This document shows positions 22,264 through 31,898 of a stretch of 64,000 nucleotides of DNA, piece by piece. The DNA is from Palsa-1150 sp036490515. Lineage in GTDB: Bacteria > Myxococcota_A > Polyangia > Polyangiales > Polyangiaceae. The stretch spans positions 434,001 to 498,000 of the forward strand of contig DASXDU010000011.1 in NCBI GenBank assembly GCA_036490515.1, given 5' to 3'. Position 1 is the stretch's first letter; the number at the start of each line of letters is the position of its first letter. The translations under genes and the position numbers were made by a program. The notes beneath the pieces are model-generated. The model saw only the letters and a program-made list of their open reading frames with translations, was not told where the DNA came from and ran no database searches.

Positions 22264-23994
22264 GTGGCCGACACGAAACAAGACGTGCTCGACATGCTGC
22301 GTGAGCTCGCCGAGCTGACCATGCTCGAGGAGGGCGACCCGCAATCGTTCCGCGTGCGCGCGTACGAGAGCGCGGCACAGTCGGTCGCCGCGCAGGGGAC
22401 CGACCTCGGGGAGCTCACCGTGAAGGAGCTCCAGCTCCTCAACGGCATCGGAAAAAGCACCGCGGCGAAGGTCCGCGAGCTCCTCGAGACGGGGAAGGTC
22501 GCACGTCTCGAGGAGCTCCGCGCGAAGCACCCGGCGACCGTCGTGGCGCTCCTGCGCATCCAGGGCGTCGGCCCCAAGGCGGTCCAGAAGCTGCGCGCGG
22601 AGCTCGGCGTGACGTCGATCGACGAGCTGCGCGCAGCGCTCGCGGCCAACAGGGTACGGGGATTGAAGGGCTTCGGCGCGAAGTCCGAGGAGAAGCTCGC
22701 CCACGCCCTCGCGCGCCTCGACGAGCAAGGCTCCGCCGACCGGACGCCCATCTCCGTCGCGCTCCCTCTCGCGGGGCGCATCGTCGCGCGCCTGCTCGAG
22801 GTCCCGGGCGTCACGCACGCGTCCTTCTGCGGCTCCCTCCGCCGGTTCTCGGAGACCATCGGGGACGTCGACGTCGTCGTGGTCTCCGATCGACCCGCAG
22901 CCGTGATGGAAGCGCTGGTCTCGATGCCGCTGGTCGAGCGGGTGCTCGGCCGCGGCGACACGAAGACGAGCGTCGTCACGCGGCGCGGGACCCAGATCGA
23001 CCTCCGGGTCGTCGCGGCTCACCAGCTGGGTGCAGCGCGCCTCTACTTCACGGGGTCGAAGGGCCACAACATCAAGCTGCGGCAGCGCGCCCTCACGCGC
23101 GGGTGGACGCTCAACGAGTACGCTCTCGCCGAGATCGAGGGAGGACAGGTCGTAGCCAGCGAGACGGAGGAGGACATCTACGCGGCGCTCGGGCTCCCGT
23201 GGATCCCGCCGGTCCTCCGCGAGGATGCAGGCGAGATCGAGGCCGCCGAGAAGGGCACGCTCCCGAAGCCCGTGGCGACCGTCCTCGGGGACTTCCACGT
23301 GCATACGTCGCTCTCGGGGGATGGCCGCTCGACGCTCGAGCAGGTCGTGAACGCGGCGAAGGCGCGCGGCTACCGCGCGATGGCGATCACCGACCACGCC
23401 GAGGGGACCCTCTCGGGCGTGGGGCGCGACGCCTTCCTCGATCAGCGCGCGAAGGTGCAGGCGCTGCAAATGGAACTCGGCGACTCGCTGCGCCTCCTCC
23501 ACGGCGTGGAGCTCAACATCGGGCCCGCAGGAGAGCTCGACTACGACCTCGAGTTCCGGCGCGGCTTCGACTTCTGCGTCGCGTCCGTCCACGGCCAGTT
23601 CGACCTCGATCGCGCCGCGCAGACGAGGCGCATCGTCGCCGCGATGGAGGACCCGACCGTGCGGATGATCGGCCACTTGTCGGCGCGCATGATCGGAGGA
23701 AGGCCCCCCATCGAGCTCGATCTCGACTCCGTCCTCGCGGCGGCCGAGCGGACGGGCACCGCGCTCGAGATCAACGGGGGCCTCCCCCGGCTCGACATGT
23801 CCGTCGAGGCGCTCCGTCGAGCGAGGTCGAGCGGCGTCACCTTCGTCCTGACGAGCGACGCGCACCACGCGGACGAGCTGGACCGGGTGCGTTATGCGGC
23901 TCTGAACGCCGAGCGCGCGTGGATCGAGCCGGACCGCATCGCGAACGCACGCGGGCCCGAAGCGCTCCTCGCCTGGGCTGCCGGCATGCGATGA
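22264..23994 (+). CDS. polX: Family X DNA polymerase with PHP domain
   Basis: A 576-residue protein of the usual bacterial PolX size. Helix-hairpin-helix motifs (LNGIGKSTAAKV, IQGVGPKAVQKL) lie in the first 110 residues. The nucleotidyltransferase palm has CGSLRRFSETIGDVDVVV with Asp201 and Asp203 and QIDLRV with Asp246. A C-terminal PHP phosphoesterase starts at residue 343 with DFHVHTSLSGDG, then ITDHAEGT, HGVELN and TSDAHH. PolX fills short gaps in base-excision and end-joining repair; the PHP domain can supply 3' exonuclease activity. It starts at GTG 22264, divergent from the LigD-type polymerase, and overlaps the next gene by ATGA. Confidence 0.9.
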   Translation: MADTKQDVLDMLRELAELTMLEEGDPQSFRVRAYESAAQSVAAQGTDLGELTVKELQLLNGIGKSTAAKVRELLETGKVARLEELRAKHPATVVALLRIQGVGPKAVQKLRAELGVTSIDELRAALAANRVRGLKGFGAKSEEKLAHALARLDEQGSADRTPISVALPLAGRIVARLLEVPGVTHASFCGSLRRFSETIGDVDVVVVSDRPAAVMEALVSMPLVERVLGRGDTKTSVVTRRGTQIDLRVVAAHQLGAARLYFTGSKGHNIKLRQRALTRGWTLNEYALAEIEGGQVVASETEEDIYAALGLPWIPPVLREDAGEIEAAEKGTLPKPVATVLGDFHVHTSLSGDGRSTLEQVVNAAKARGYRAMAITDHAEGTLSGVGRDAFLDQRAKVQALQMELGDSLRLLHGVELNIGPAGELDYDLEFRRGFDFCVASVHGQFDLDRAAQTRRIVAAMEDPTVRMIGHLSARMIGGRPPIELDLDSVLAAAERTGTALEINGGLPRLDMSVEALRRARSSGVTFVLTSDAHHADELDRVRYAALNAERAWIEPDRIANARGPEALLAWAAGMR

Positions 23995-25793
23995 CTCCCG
24001 CCCTCGTGCGCACCGCCGGCCGTGTCGCCGCCCTTGCGGCCATCCCGACCATCCTCCTGCTGGCGGTGTCGCCGCTGCTGCTCCACCCGTGGACGCTCGG
24101 GCAGCACAACTGGGACCAGATGAGCACCCAGCGCGAGGTCGTCGTGAAGACGCTCGCCCACTTTCACCAGTTTCCGTTCTGGGATCCCTACACCTGCGGC
24201 GGGCACCCCGCGTGGGGCTCGCTCGAGAGCGACCCGATCGTGGTCTCGCCGTGGCTCCCCTTCTACTTCCTCGTGCCGCTCGCCATCGCGATCCGCATCG
24301 AGATCGTCGGCTGGGCCATCGTCGGGGCCGCGGGATGCTGGCGTCTGGCGTCGCGCTTCACGCAGAGCTGGGCGCTGCGCTCGCTCTTCACGGTGGTGTC
24401 ACTCCTCAACAGTCGCTGGGGGATGCAGATCGGCGCCGGTCACACCTGGCACCTCCTCTACGGTCTCCTGCCGTGGGCGCTCTTCTTCTTCGACCGGTCG
24501 ATCGAGGCCGGAGCGCCCCGGCAGCGTGCCCGCCGCGACACGGTGCTCGCCGGCGTGATCATCGCGACGATGGTCTACGGCGACGGCATCTATCCCGTGC
24601 CCCACACCGCGATGGCGCTCGGCATCTATGCGCTCGTGCTCGCGCGGTCCACGCGTTCGTGGCGTCCGGTCCAGGCCCTCGGGTGGGTGGGAGCCACCGC
24701 GATGGGGCTCGCAGCGCCCAAGCTCCTGCCGCTGTCCGAGGCGCTCCTTCGCTTCCCGCGCATCATCAAGTCCGACGAGGCCATGTGGCCCCAGTACCTC
24801 TACGGCATCTTCACGTGGCGCGAGGGGGACTACGCGGCGAGCGGGGACTTCGTGGTCGGCATGTGGCACGAGTGGGGCCTTTACCTGGGCTGGCCTGCCC
24901 TCGTCGGGCTCGTGGCGGCGGTCGTCGCGAGCCGCGGACCGCGCGAGCGCGCGCTCAAGTGGGCGGGGCTCGTCATGTGCTCCTTCGTCCTCGGCGGCTT
25001 TCACCCGCTGATGCCGTGGAGCCTCCTGCACCTCCTGCCGATCTTCAAGTCGCAGCACGTCCCGTCTCGCTGGCTCTACACGGCCGTCATCCTCCTCGCG
25101 TGCGCGGGAGTCTCGGGCGCCGACCGGTGGCTGCGCCGCTTCGCCGAGCGGCGGCCCCGCGTCGAGGCCGCCCTCGGCTTCGCAGCGGTGCTCCTGGCGA
25201 TCCAGATGGGGACCGTCACGCGCGTACCGATCGCCCAGTCCTTCGTCAACCCGATCCCCGCCGACCCCGATCGCGAGACGCCGTTCCGCATGGTCCACCG
25301 CCTTCCTCCCCGGCCGGACTACGTCGCCGGCCTCTGGGACGTGGCGACGTTGCCGGGCGTCTACGACAACGTCGGGACGCTCGAGTGCGACACGGACAAC
25401 GGGTTGCACATCACGCACCGCGACGCCGAGGACAGGATGCCCGGCGTCGGCGCCTTCGGTGAGACCGATCCGCCGTATCGAGGTGAGACGTACGACGCCG
25501 AACGCATCGCGCCCGCCCGCATCGTGTCGTGGACACCGAACGACGTCGTGGTCCAGATCGAGGGTGCTCACGCCGGCGATCACCTCGTCTTGAACCAGAA
25601 CTGGGACGCGGGGTGGTCGGCGAACGGCGCGCCTGCCATCCCGTACCGCGACGCCGTCGCGGCGGTGCTCGGTGGGCCGTCCGCGACGGTCGACTTCCGC
25701 TACGCGCCGCGGACGCTGTGGTGGGGCGTCCTGGGCGGCGCGCTCTCCCTCGCCGCCATCGCGTTCGCGCTCACGCGCAAGGAGAGGGCATGA
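23991..25793 (+). CDS. Polytopic membrane glycosyltransferase-like (GT-C/YfhO-like) protein
   Basis: This 600-residue protein has about ten hydrophobic segments, a first extracytoplasmic loop with HNWDQMSTQREVV, and FWDPYTCGGHP, which is a pattern of YfhO-like GT-C proteins that decorate envelope polymers from lipid-linked sugars. The C-terminal 150 residues are soluble and beta-rich (LVLNQNWDAGWSANG), also as in YfhO relatives. The start overlaps the polX stop (ATGA), and its stop overlaps the following lipoprotein gene. The substrate is unknown. Confidence 0.7.
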   Translation: MTPALVRTAGRVAALAAIPTILLLAVSPLLLHPWTLGQHNWDQMSTQREVVVKTLAHFHQFPFWDPYTCGGHPAWGSLESDPIVVSPWLPFYFLVPLAIAIRIEIVGWAIVGAAGCWRLASRFTQSWALRSLFTVVSLLNSRWGMQIGAGHTWHLLYGLLPWALFFFDRSIEAGAPRQRARRDTVLAGVIIATMVYGDGIYPVPHTAMALGIYALVLARSTRSWRPVQALGWVGATAMGLAAPKLLPLSEALLRFPRIIKSDEAMWPQYLYGIFTWREGDYAASGDFVVGMWHEWGLYLGWPALVGLVAAVVASRGPRERALKWAGLVMCSFVLGGFHPLMPWSLLHLLPIFKSQHVPSRWLYTAVILLACAGVSGADRWLRRFAERRPRVEAALGFAAVLLAIQMGTVTRVPIAQSFVNPIPADPDRETPFRMVHRLPPRPDYVAGLWDVATLPGVYDNVGTLECDTDNGLHITHRDAEDRMPGVGAFGETDPPYRGETYDAERIAPARIVSWTPNDVVVQIEGAHAGDHLVLNQNWDAGWSANGAPAIPYRDAVAAVLGGPSATVDFRYAPRTLWWGVLGGALSLAAIAFALTRKERA

Positions 25794-26767
25794 TGCTCCC
25801 GCGCTTCCTGACCCTCGCGCTCGTCCTCCCTGGTGCGCTCGCGCTCTTCGGGTGCGAGGACGGGCACCTCCACCACGTGTCAGTCGCCCCGCCCGTGCCA
25901 TCCGCGCCTGCCGCCGCGGTCTTCGCCGGCCCGCGCGTGACCGATCGATTTCCCACGGCCTCGGGAGAGCTCTCCGTCATTCCGCTCGAGCACGCCGGGA
26001 TCCTCTTCGGGTGGCACGACCATGCCTTCTACGTCGACCCGACGGCGCCGGCGGTGAACGACCCCGAGCTGCCGCGTCCCGACGCCGTCCTCGTCACGGA
26101 CCCGCACTCCGATCACCTCGACCCGGTCGTGCTCGCGCGCCTGCGCCGCCCCGGGACCGTCGTCGTCGGTCCTCCCTCCGTCGAGGCGTACTCGCCCGTC
26201 GACGTCCCGCTGAGGAACGGCGAATCACGCCGCGTGTTCGATGTCGACGTCACCGCCGTGCCCTCGTACAACGTGTCGCGCGGCCCCGTGCCGGGCCTCG
26301 TCTACCACGAGCGCGGGCGCGACGACGGCTACCTCCTCGACTTCGGCGGCCTGCGCGTCTACGTCTCTGGCGACACCGACTGCGTCCCGGAGCTCGCCGC
26401 CCTCGAGCACGTCGACGTCGCCTTCCTCGGGATGAACGTCCCCTACGCGATGACGCCGGCCGAGGCGTCGGCCTGCGTGGCCGCGTTCCACCCGCGCGTG
26501 GTCATCCCGTACGCGTACCGGCACGCGGACCTGAAGGCGATGAACCGCGCCGAGATGACGCCCACGCGGGTCGTCCTGCGGGACTTCTATCCTCGCGCGG
26601 CGCAGCTACGGAAGGAGGCCTACGACGGCCTCGCGCACGGCATGTGGGGCCTCGTCGAGGACCGTCTCGACGACGCCAAGCGCATCGACCCCGACGGTGA
26701 GTCCGACTGGCGCGTGGTGCTCACGCGGCGCTGGCTGAAGGAGTACCAGGACCCCTGGCCCTGGTAG
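25790..26767 (+). CDS. MBL-fold metallohydrolase lipoprotein (UlaG-like)
   Basis: The 325-residue protein has a signal peptide with lipobox ALFGC. The metallo-beta-lactamase fold follows: GWHDHAFYVDP, then TDPHSDHLDP giving the HxxDHxD-like metal motif, VYVSGDTDC for the third ligand Asp, and VVIPYAYRHAD with the last His. These are features of UlaG-type hydrolases, here exported to the envelope. The ATG overlaps the upstream stop (ATGA), so it is coupled to the glycosyltransferase-like gene. Confidence 0.78.
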   Translation: MMLPRFLTLALVLPGALALFGCEDGHLHHVSVAPPVPSAPAAAVFAGPRVTDRFPTASGELSVIPLEHAGILFGWHDHAFYVDPTAPAVNDPELPRPDAVLVTDPHSDHLDPVVLARLRRPGTVVVGPPSVEAYSPVDVPLRNGESRRVFDVDVTAVPSYNVSRGPVPGLVYHERGRDDGYLLDFGGLRVYVSGDTDCVPELAALEHVDVAFLGMNVPYAMTPAEASACVAAFHPRVVIPYAYRHADLKAMNRAEMTPTRVVLRDFYPRAAQLRKEAYDGLAHGMWGLVEDRLDDAKRIDPDGESDWRVVLTRRWLKEYQDPWPW

Positions 26768-26781
26768 AACCACCAGCCGCG

Positions 26782-27837
26782 TCACTCCGCCGCGGCGTCG
26801 CTCTTGTCCTGCGCGAGGGGCAGACGGCGTCGCGCAGCGGCCGGCGCAACGGGCGCGACGGTCGGCTGCGCCGGAGCGACGTAGCTCTTGATGCGCTGGC
26901 GGACGCGCTCGCGCACGTAGTGGCCGGCGAGGAGGACGCTCTCCACGGGGTACTTCCAGAGGAGAGAGCTCCGCATGTAGCAGTAGACCGTGCAGCCCTG
27001 GCAGAAGGAGTGGCGCCCCTCCATCTCCTTCGCCTGCCGGACGACCGTCGAGTACGTGTAGAGGTCGTAGAGCTTGCCGTCGATCGGCAGCGCGTCGTCC
27101 TTGAAGTGGTAGCAGGGGAGAAGCAGCTTGTTCTCGGGCGAGATGACGACGGTCGACGTCACGGCGCGGCAGACGGGGTCCTCGATGTCGTTGCCACCGG
27201 AGGCGATGAGCTCGAGCTGCGCGCGATCGACGATGACGCCGGGCTTCCCGAAGTACTTGGCCAGGGCCTTGGCCTTCTCGGGGTCGAGCCCCTCGTTGCC
27301 GAAGAACGAGAAGCACGGATTGAGGTAGAGGATCGCCCCCTGGTCCTTCGCGAAGCGGACCATCTCGTCGACGTGCTGGAACGAGTCGTTGGTCACGACG
27401 TGCGAGACGTAGAGCGGCTGGCGGAGCTTGCGCGCCGTGGCGAGCGCCTCGAGCGCGAGGTGGAACGACTTCATCGCGCGGATGCGGTCGTGCTCCTCGG
27501 CGTCCGTCGAGTCGATCGAGAAGAGGAGCGCGTCCACCTTGCCGACCAGCTGCTCGGCGAACTTGGGATAGAGCATCCCGTTCGTCGTCACCGTCGTCAT
27601 GAAGCGCATCTTCTTCGCGAGCGTGAGCATCTCGACGAGGTTGCGGTAGAGGAGAGGCTCCCCCCCCGTGACGTCGAGGACGAAGACGCCGAGGCGCTTC
27701 AAGTCCCGCAGGTTGTCCCGCACCTGCTCCATCGTCGGCTCGCGCTGCGGCGAGCCGTTGTTCGTGTGCGGGATGTTGCAGAAGACGCAGCGCTGGTTGC
27801 AGCGCAGGGTGACGTAATAATTGCAAGTAGTGGGCAT
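26782..27837 (-). CDS. Radical SAM protein with SPASM-like C-terminus
   Basis: The 351-residue enzyme has the [4Fe-4S]-binding motif CNQRCVFC (Cys13, Cys17, Cys20), the SAM-binding GGEP in VTGGEPLLYRN, and later strands VTTNGMLY and LLFSIDSTD. The C-terminal region has cysteines in DPVCRAV, LPCYHFKDD and FCQGCTVYCY, suggesting an auxiliary cluster. Such enzymes modify peptides, lipids or sugars by radical chemistry. It is divergent from a membrane mannosyltransferase-like gene. The substrate cannot be read from sequence. Confidence 0.8.
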   Translation of the reverse strand: MPTTCNYYVTLRCNQRCVFCNIPHTNNGSPQREPTMEQVRDNLRDLKRLGVFVLDVTGGEPLLYRNLVEMLTLAKKMRFMTTVTTNGMLYPKFAEQLVGKVDALLFSIDSTDAEEHDRIRAMKSFHLALEALATARKLRQPLYVSHVVTNDSFQHVDEMVRFAKDQGAILYLNPCFSFFGNEGLDPEKAKALAKYFGKPGVIVDRAQLELIASGGNDIEDPVCRAVTSTVVISPENKLLLPCYHFKDDALPIDGKLYDLYTYSTVVRQAKEMEGRHSFCQGCTVYCYMRSSLLWKYPVESVLLAGHYVRERVRQRIKSYVAPAQPTVAPVAPAAARRRLPLAQDKSDAAAE

Positions 27838-27901
27838 GCGTCGGTCCGCGAGGCTATCGGAGGACTGCGAGGAGCGGGTACTCTAACGGCCGACCCTGCG
27901 G

Positions 27902-29458
27902 ATGCAAGTACTTGGCCATAGCGAGCGCCGCTGGCTCGGCGGCCTCGGGATCGTGACGGCGTGTTCGTGGGGCCGTTTCGTGGCCACGGGGTCTCTCAAG
28001 GTCGACGAGAACTACCCCGCGGGATGGGCGGGCACGGGTCTCTTTCTGGGCCTCGTGGCCGGCTGGACGCTGCTCGTCCTCGGCTGGCGCGGGATGCTCG
28101 TTTCTCCGCGCCCAGCGCGCCCTCGGCCCCCGCGCCGCCTGGCGTACGCAGGGCTCCTCCTCGCCGCGCTCATGCTCCCGATGCTGAGCAACGACGTCTT
28201 CAGCCTGTTCGCCTACGGCAGCCTGGCAGGCACCGGCCATGACGTCTACACGACAGCCTCCAGCTTGACCGACACGCCCTGGTACGCGTGGGTCGGCCAG
28301 CACTGGAACGAGGAGGTGTGCGTCTACGGCCCGTCGACCCTGGTCGGAATCTTGCCGGTGACGCTGGCCGGCCACAGTCCCTGGGCCGCCCTGTTTCTCC
28401 TGCGCATCGCCTGGTTCGCACCGCTGGTGCTCGTGATGGAGCTCTCGTTCCGGCGACTGCGTGACCGGCCGCTCTTCCACGCAATGGTCTGGCTCAACCC
28501 GTTGTGGATCGTCGAGGGGCCCGGCCAGATGCACGGCGACGTGCTCGGCCTCGTCGCGGTCGTGGCGGGCATCGTGCTGGCGTTCGGCGGGCGCGTGCGC
28601 TCTGCGTGGGCGCTGTGGGCCGTCGCCGTCCTGGGCAAGTACAGCTTCGGCTTCACGGGGTTCTGGTTCTGGCTGTTCCGTGCGCCGGAGTGGCGCCGCC
28701 GCGCGGTGCGCACCCCGGCGATGGCGGCCATCCTCGTGGGCCTCGCGATCGTCTTCTTCGCGCCCTTCTGGCACGGACCCGCGACGATCCTCGTACCCGT
28801 GCGCGCGCTCGGGAAGATGAACCCCGGGGGCTCGATCACCGAGGTGGTCGGCATCCTCGTGAACGTCGCCCGCGGCGGCGGCGTCCCGCACGCGGACACG
28901 CCCGTCCAGTCCGCGCTGGAGGCCTCGCGCGCGGCGAACGCCGGCACCTGGTGGGCCGTCTCGCTCGTCATGCGCGTCGTCGCGCTCGCGGTTTGCGCGC
29001 GCGTGCTCGCCGGGATGATTCGCAAGCCGCACGACGACGGCCGCGTGGCCCTCGGGACGGGTGCGCTCGTGATCGCGGTCGTCACGCTCGCGAGCCATCG
29101 CTTTCAGTCGTGGTACCTGATCGCTGCGCTGCCCTTCTTCGGCCTGCGCTGCACCGAGGTCTGGCGCCGCTGGTGGGTGGCCGTCGTCACGACCTCGGTC
29201 GCCACCGAGTTCGTCCACGTCCTGCCGACGACGTCGCCGATCCTCCCCGTCTGGTCGGCCGTCACCAACGGGGCCACGGTCGTCCTCTTCCTCGCGTTCT
29301 TCGTGCGGCGGTACCTCGCGTTCGACTCACCCGCGCTTGCGCTCGCGCCGCTCGATGAGCAGCCACAGGGCGGGCAGGAACGTGACCGCGGCGAGCAGAC
29401 AGCTGATCTCGCCGACGACCGCGATCGTGCCCAGGCTGCGGATCGCCCGGTTGTGTGA
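27902..29458 (+). CDS. Membrane mannosyltransferase-like GT-C protein
   Basis: The 518-residue protein has about 11 membrane segments and early acidic loops (SNDVFSLFAYGSLAG, HWNEEVCVYGPST). Together with NPLWIVEGPGQMHGD these resemble polyprenol-phosphate-mannose-dependent GT-C enzymes of the MptB type. The last 44 residues (after RRYLAF) are charged, unlike the family, and are antisense to the exporter gene, overlapping it by 132 bases. A recent loss of the stop codon is possible. Confidence 0.7.
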   Translation: MQVLGHSERRWLGGLGIVTACSWGRFVATGSLKVDENYPAGWAGTGLFLGLVAGWTLLVLGWRGMLVSPRPARPRPPRRLAYAGLLLAALMLPMLSNDVFSLFAYGSLAGTGHDVYTTASSLTDTPWYAWVGQHWNEEVCVYGPSTLVGILPVTLAGHSPWAALFLLRIAWFAPLVLVMELSFRRLRDRPLFHAMVWLNPLWIVEGPGQMHGDVLGLVAVVAGIVLAFGGRVRSAWALWAVAVLGKYSFGFTGFWFWLFRAPEWRRRAVRTPAMAAILVGLAIVFFAPFWHGPATILVPVRALGKMNPGGSITEVVGILVNVARGGGVPHADTPVQSALEASRAANAGTWWAVSLVMRVVALAVCARVLAGMIRKPHDDGRVALGTGALVIAVVTLASHRFQSWYLIAALPFFGLRCTEVWRRWWVAVVTTSVATEFVHVLPTTSPILPVWSAVTNGATVVLFLAFFVRRYLAFDSPALALAPLDEQPQGGQERDRGEQTADLADDRDRAQAADRPVV

Positions 29459-31831
29459 GCCGACGAGCGCGAGGTAGCCGAGCATCGTCGTCAGGCTGCA
29501 GAGGACGACGGCGCCGCCGGTCGTGCGGAGCGCCGCGAGGATGTCCTTGCTCCCGTCGACGCGGTAGCGCTGCACGACGTTGACGGCGTAGTCGACGCCG
29601 ATGCCGAACGTGATGGGCAGCGCTGCGAAGTTGAGGAAGTTGATCTTCACGTCGGTGACGTAGAGAAAGAGCGCCTCGCCGGCGACGCCGACGAAGAGCG
29701 CGAAGAGCACCGTGATCGCGTGCCACCCGCCGCGGCGGAAGGTGACGATCACGGTGAGGAACGTCAGCGCGAGCGACAGCCCCACGGCCTTCGGGATGTC
29801 GTGGACGACCGCGGTCAGGATGTCGGCGAAGATGACCGCCATCCCCGAGCCGTGGACGACCTTGCCGTTGGGCAAGCGCGTCTCGCGGAACGAGTTCGTG
29901 TACTTGATGAGGTAGTGCAGATCGCTCGTGCTGCCGCCGTACGGCTCGATGACGACGAAGCGGCCGCGGGTCCCGTCCTTCTCCGCGTAGGGGCGCGCGA
30001 TCGGCTCCGGTAGGTCGGCGAGCCCGAAGGGCTTCAGGTCGGGCGGGGGGACGTAGTCCTTCACGCGGTCCCAGTCGGCGGCCGAGAGGTAGTGCCGGTC
30101 GTGCGCCCGCTGCAGCCGCTCGCCGATCTCGAGGAGCTCCGGGAGCTTCTCCTGCTGGTCCTCCGGGATCATGTCCCAGAGCGAGTGCACGGCGACGAAG
30201 GGCTTGGCGTCCGGCGGCGCGGCGTCGCGCTCGGCCTGGAGCTTCTTCTCGAGCATGTGCGCGTCGTCGGGCGTGTCCGCCAGCACGATGACGCCACCGT
30301 GCCCCTCGCCGATGATGTCGATGACCTCGTGCCAGACGTGGTCGAGCTCCGTGTGGTGGCGCGGGTCGTTCTCGATGTTGTGGAGGTCGTAGTCCATCGG
30401 GTTGCGGAGCGCGTAGCGGACGCCCCCGTAGGTCCCGGCGACGAGGATGGCGACGCCCACGGCCGTGAGCAGGCGTGGCGCCTTCGGCACGATCCACGCG
30501 AAGAAGCGGCCGTAGCCGAGGCCGAAGCCGCGCATCTTCGCGAGCACGCCGGTCTTCTTCTCGGCGTCGAGGGGCTGCCTGCGCTCCCAGAGGAGGAGCA
30601 TCGGCGGCACCATGACCGTCTTGACCACCCAGCAGAGCACCATGCCGGTGGCGGCGATGAAGCCGAACTGCCGGAACGCGCTGAAGTCGGTGACGAGGAG
30701 GCCGACGTACGACGCCGCCGACGCGACCGCCGCGATCACCGTCGGCTGCCACGTCGACCGGACGGCGAGCCGGAGCGCGTCCGTCACGGGCACGCCGTTG
30801 CGCCGCTCCTCGAAGTAGCGGGACTGGTAGAGGATCCCGACGTTGATCCCGTTGCCCGCCACGATGCTCGCGAGGAACCCCGTGGCGACGTTCAGGTAGC
30901 CCACGAAGATCTGCGTGACCCCGAACGTCCAGACGAGCGCGACGCCGATGCTGATACCCATCACGACGAGCGCGCGGAGGCGCATGAAGTAGATGAGGAC
31001 CGCGCCGAGGACGAGCACGATGCCGCTCGCACCGACGCTCAGGAGGTCGTCGCGGATGCTCTGGTACTCGACGAACCCGGTCGGCATGTCCCCCGCGAAG
31101 CCCGCGTGGATGGACGCGAACTCGGGCCGCGACTGGCGCACCTCCTCGACGACGGCCTCGATGCTCGCGAGCGCCGGGCCCGTCTTCTCGAGGTCGCCCC
31201 CCGGGATGGGCGAGCGCACCTGCACCACCAGCGCCGTCCCGTCCTTGCGCTCGTAGTACCCGTCGCGCGGGTCGCTGCTGCTTTCGCCACCGCCGCCCTT
31301 GCCCTCGGCGTCGTCGGCCTTCTTCCGGAACCGCTTTTCGATGTCGTCGATGGTGACCGGGGGGCCGTCGTCGTCGAGCAGGGCATCCTGCTCCTTGGCG
31401 ACCTCGTAGTCCCAGCGGGCGAAGACGTCGGCGTGGAGCTGATCGAGGTCCTTCTTGTCGAGGAAGAGCCCCGAGCGCGGCAGGAGGAACGCGCGCGCGC
31501 GCTGCGTCCCGTCCTCGGCGCTCGACACGACGTCGGGGCCGAGGGACAGGAGCCTGGGAAGGAGCGCGTCTCCCATCGCCCGGAGCGAGGTGCGATCTCC
31601 TCCCTCGAGGAGGATCATCACCGTCTGCGCGCTGGTCGTACGCGCCTCGACCCGGTGGAGCTCGATGACGCTCGGCTGGCTGTCGGGCAGGAGCTGGTCG
31701 TAGCGCGTGCGGAGCTGGAGCCGCGCCGCGAACACCGCGAAGACCGCCGTGATCGCCGCGATGACGAGCAGCGGGGCCCACGGGCGACGGATCTGCCAGT
31801 CGCTCAGCCGCTCGACGAGCCTCTTCAGCAC
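29327..31831 (-). CDS. MMPL/RND-family exporter
   Basis: The 834-residue protein shows the RND duplication: one N-terminal helix, a large periplasmic loop, five helices with SIVAGNGINVGILYQSRYFEERR, a second helix and loop, then five helices with LPITFGIGVDYAVNVVQRY. The charged residues in the GNGIN and GIGVDY helices fit proton-coupled lipid or hopanoid exporters (MMPL/HpnN type). It lacks an adjacent membrane-fusion or TolC-type gene. It converges on the GT-C gene and is near a second glycosyltransferase, suggesting envelope lipid or glycan traffic. Confidence 0.82.
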   Translation of the reverse strand: MLKRLVERLSDWQIRRPWAPLLVIAAITAVFAVFAARLQLRTRYDQLLPDSQPSVIELHRVEARTTSAQTVMILLEGGDRTSLRAMGDALLPRLLSLGPDVVSSAEDGTQRARAFLLPRSGLFLDKKDLDQLHADVFARWDYEVAKEQDALLDDDGPPVTIDDIEKRFRKKADDAEGKGGGGESSSDPRDGYYERKDGTALVVQVRSPIPGGDLEKTGPALASIEAVVEEVRQSRPEFASIHAGFAGDMPTGFVEYQSIRDDLLSVGASGIVLVLGAVLIYFMRLRALVVMGISIGVALVWTFGVTQIFVGYLNVATGFLASIVAGNGINVGILYQSRYFEERRNGVPVTDALRLAVRSTWQPTVIAAVASAASYVGLLVTDFSAFRQFGFIAATGMVLCWVVKTVMVPPMLLLWERRQPLDAEKKTGVLAKMRGFGLGYGRFFAWIVPKAPRLLTAVGVAILVAGTYGGVRYALRNPMDYDLHNIENDPRHHTELDHVWHEVIDIIGEGHGGVIVLADTPDDAHMLEKKLQAERDAAPPDAKPFVAVHSLWDMIPEDQQEKLPELLEIGERLQRAHDRHYLSAADWDRVKDYVPPPDLKPFGLADLPEPIARPYAEKDGTRGRFVVIEPYGGSTSDLHYLIKYTNSFRETRLPNGKVVHGSGMAVIFADILTAVVHDIPKAVGLSLALTFLTVIVTFRRGGWHAITVLFALFVGVAGEALFLYVTDVKINFLNFAALPITFGIGVDYAVNVVQRYRVDGSKDILAALRTTGGAVVLCSLTTMLGYLALVGSHNRAIRSLGTIAVVGEISCLLAAVTFLPALWLLIERRERKRG

Positions 31832-31898
31832 CGGGTGCTCTCTAGCCGGCCCCGGCGGCCCCTACTAGGGCGACCGGCCGGCGGCCGACCGGCGACCG

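Noticed and set aside
20926..23868. 980-codon minus-strand frame as one giant protein
   Set aside because: Only the part up to GTG 22239 is the LigD-type polymerase; the rest is antisense to polX.
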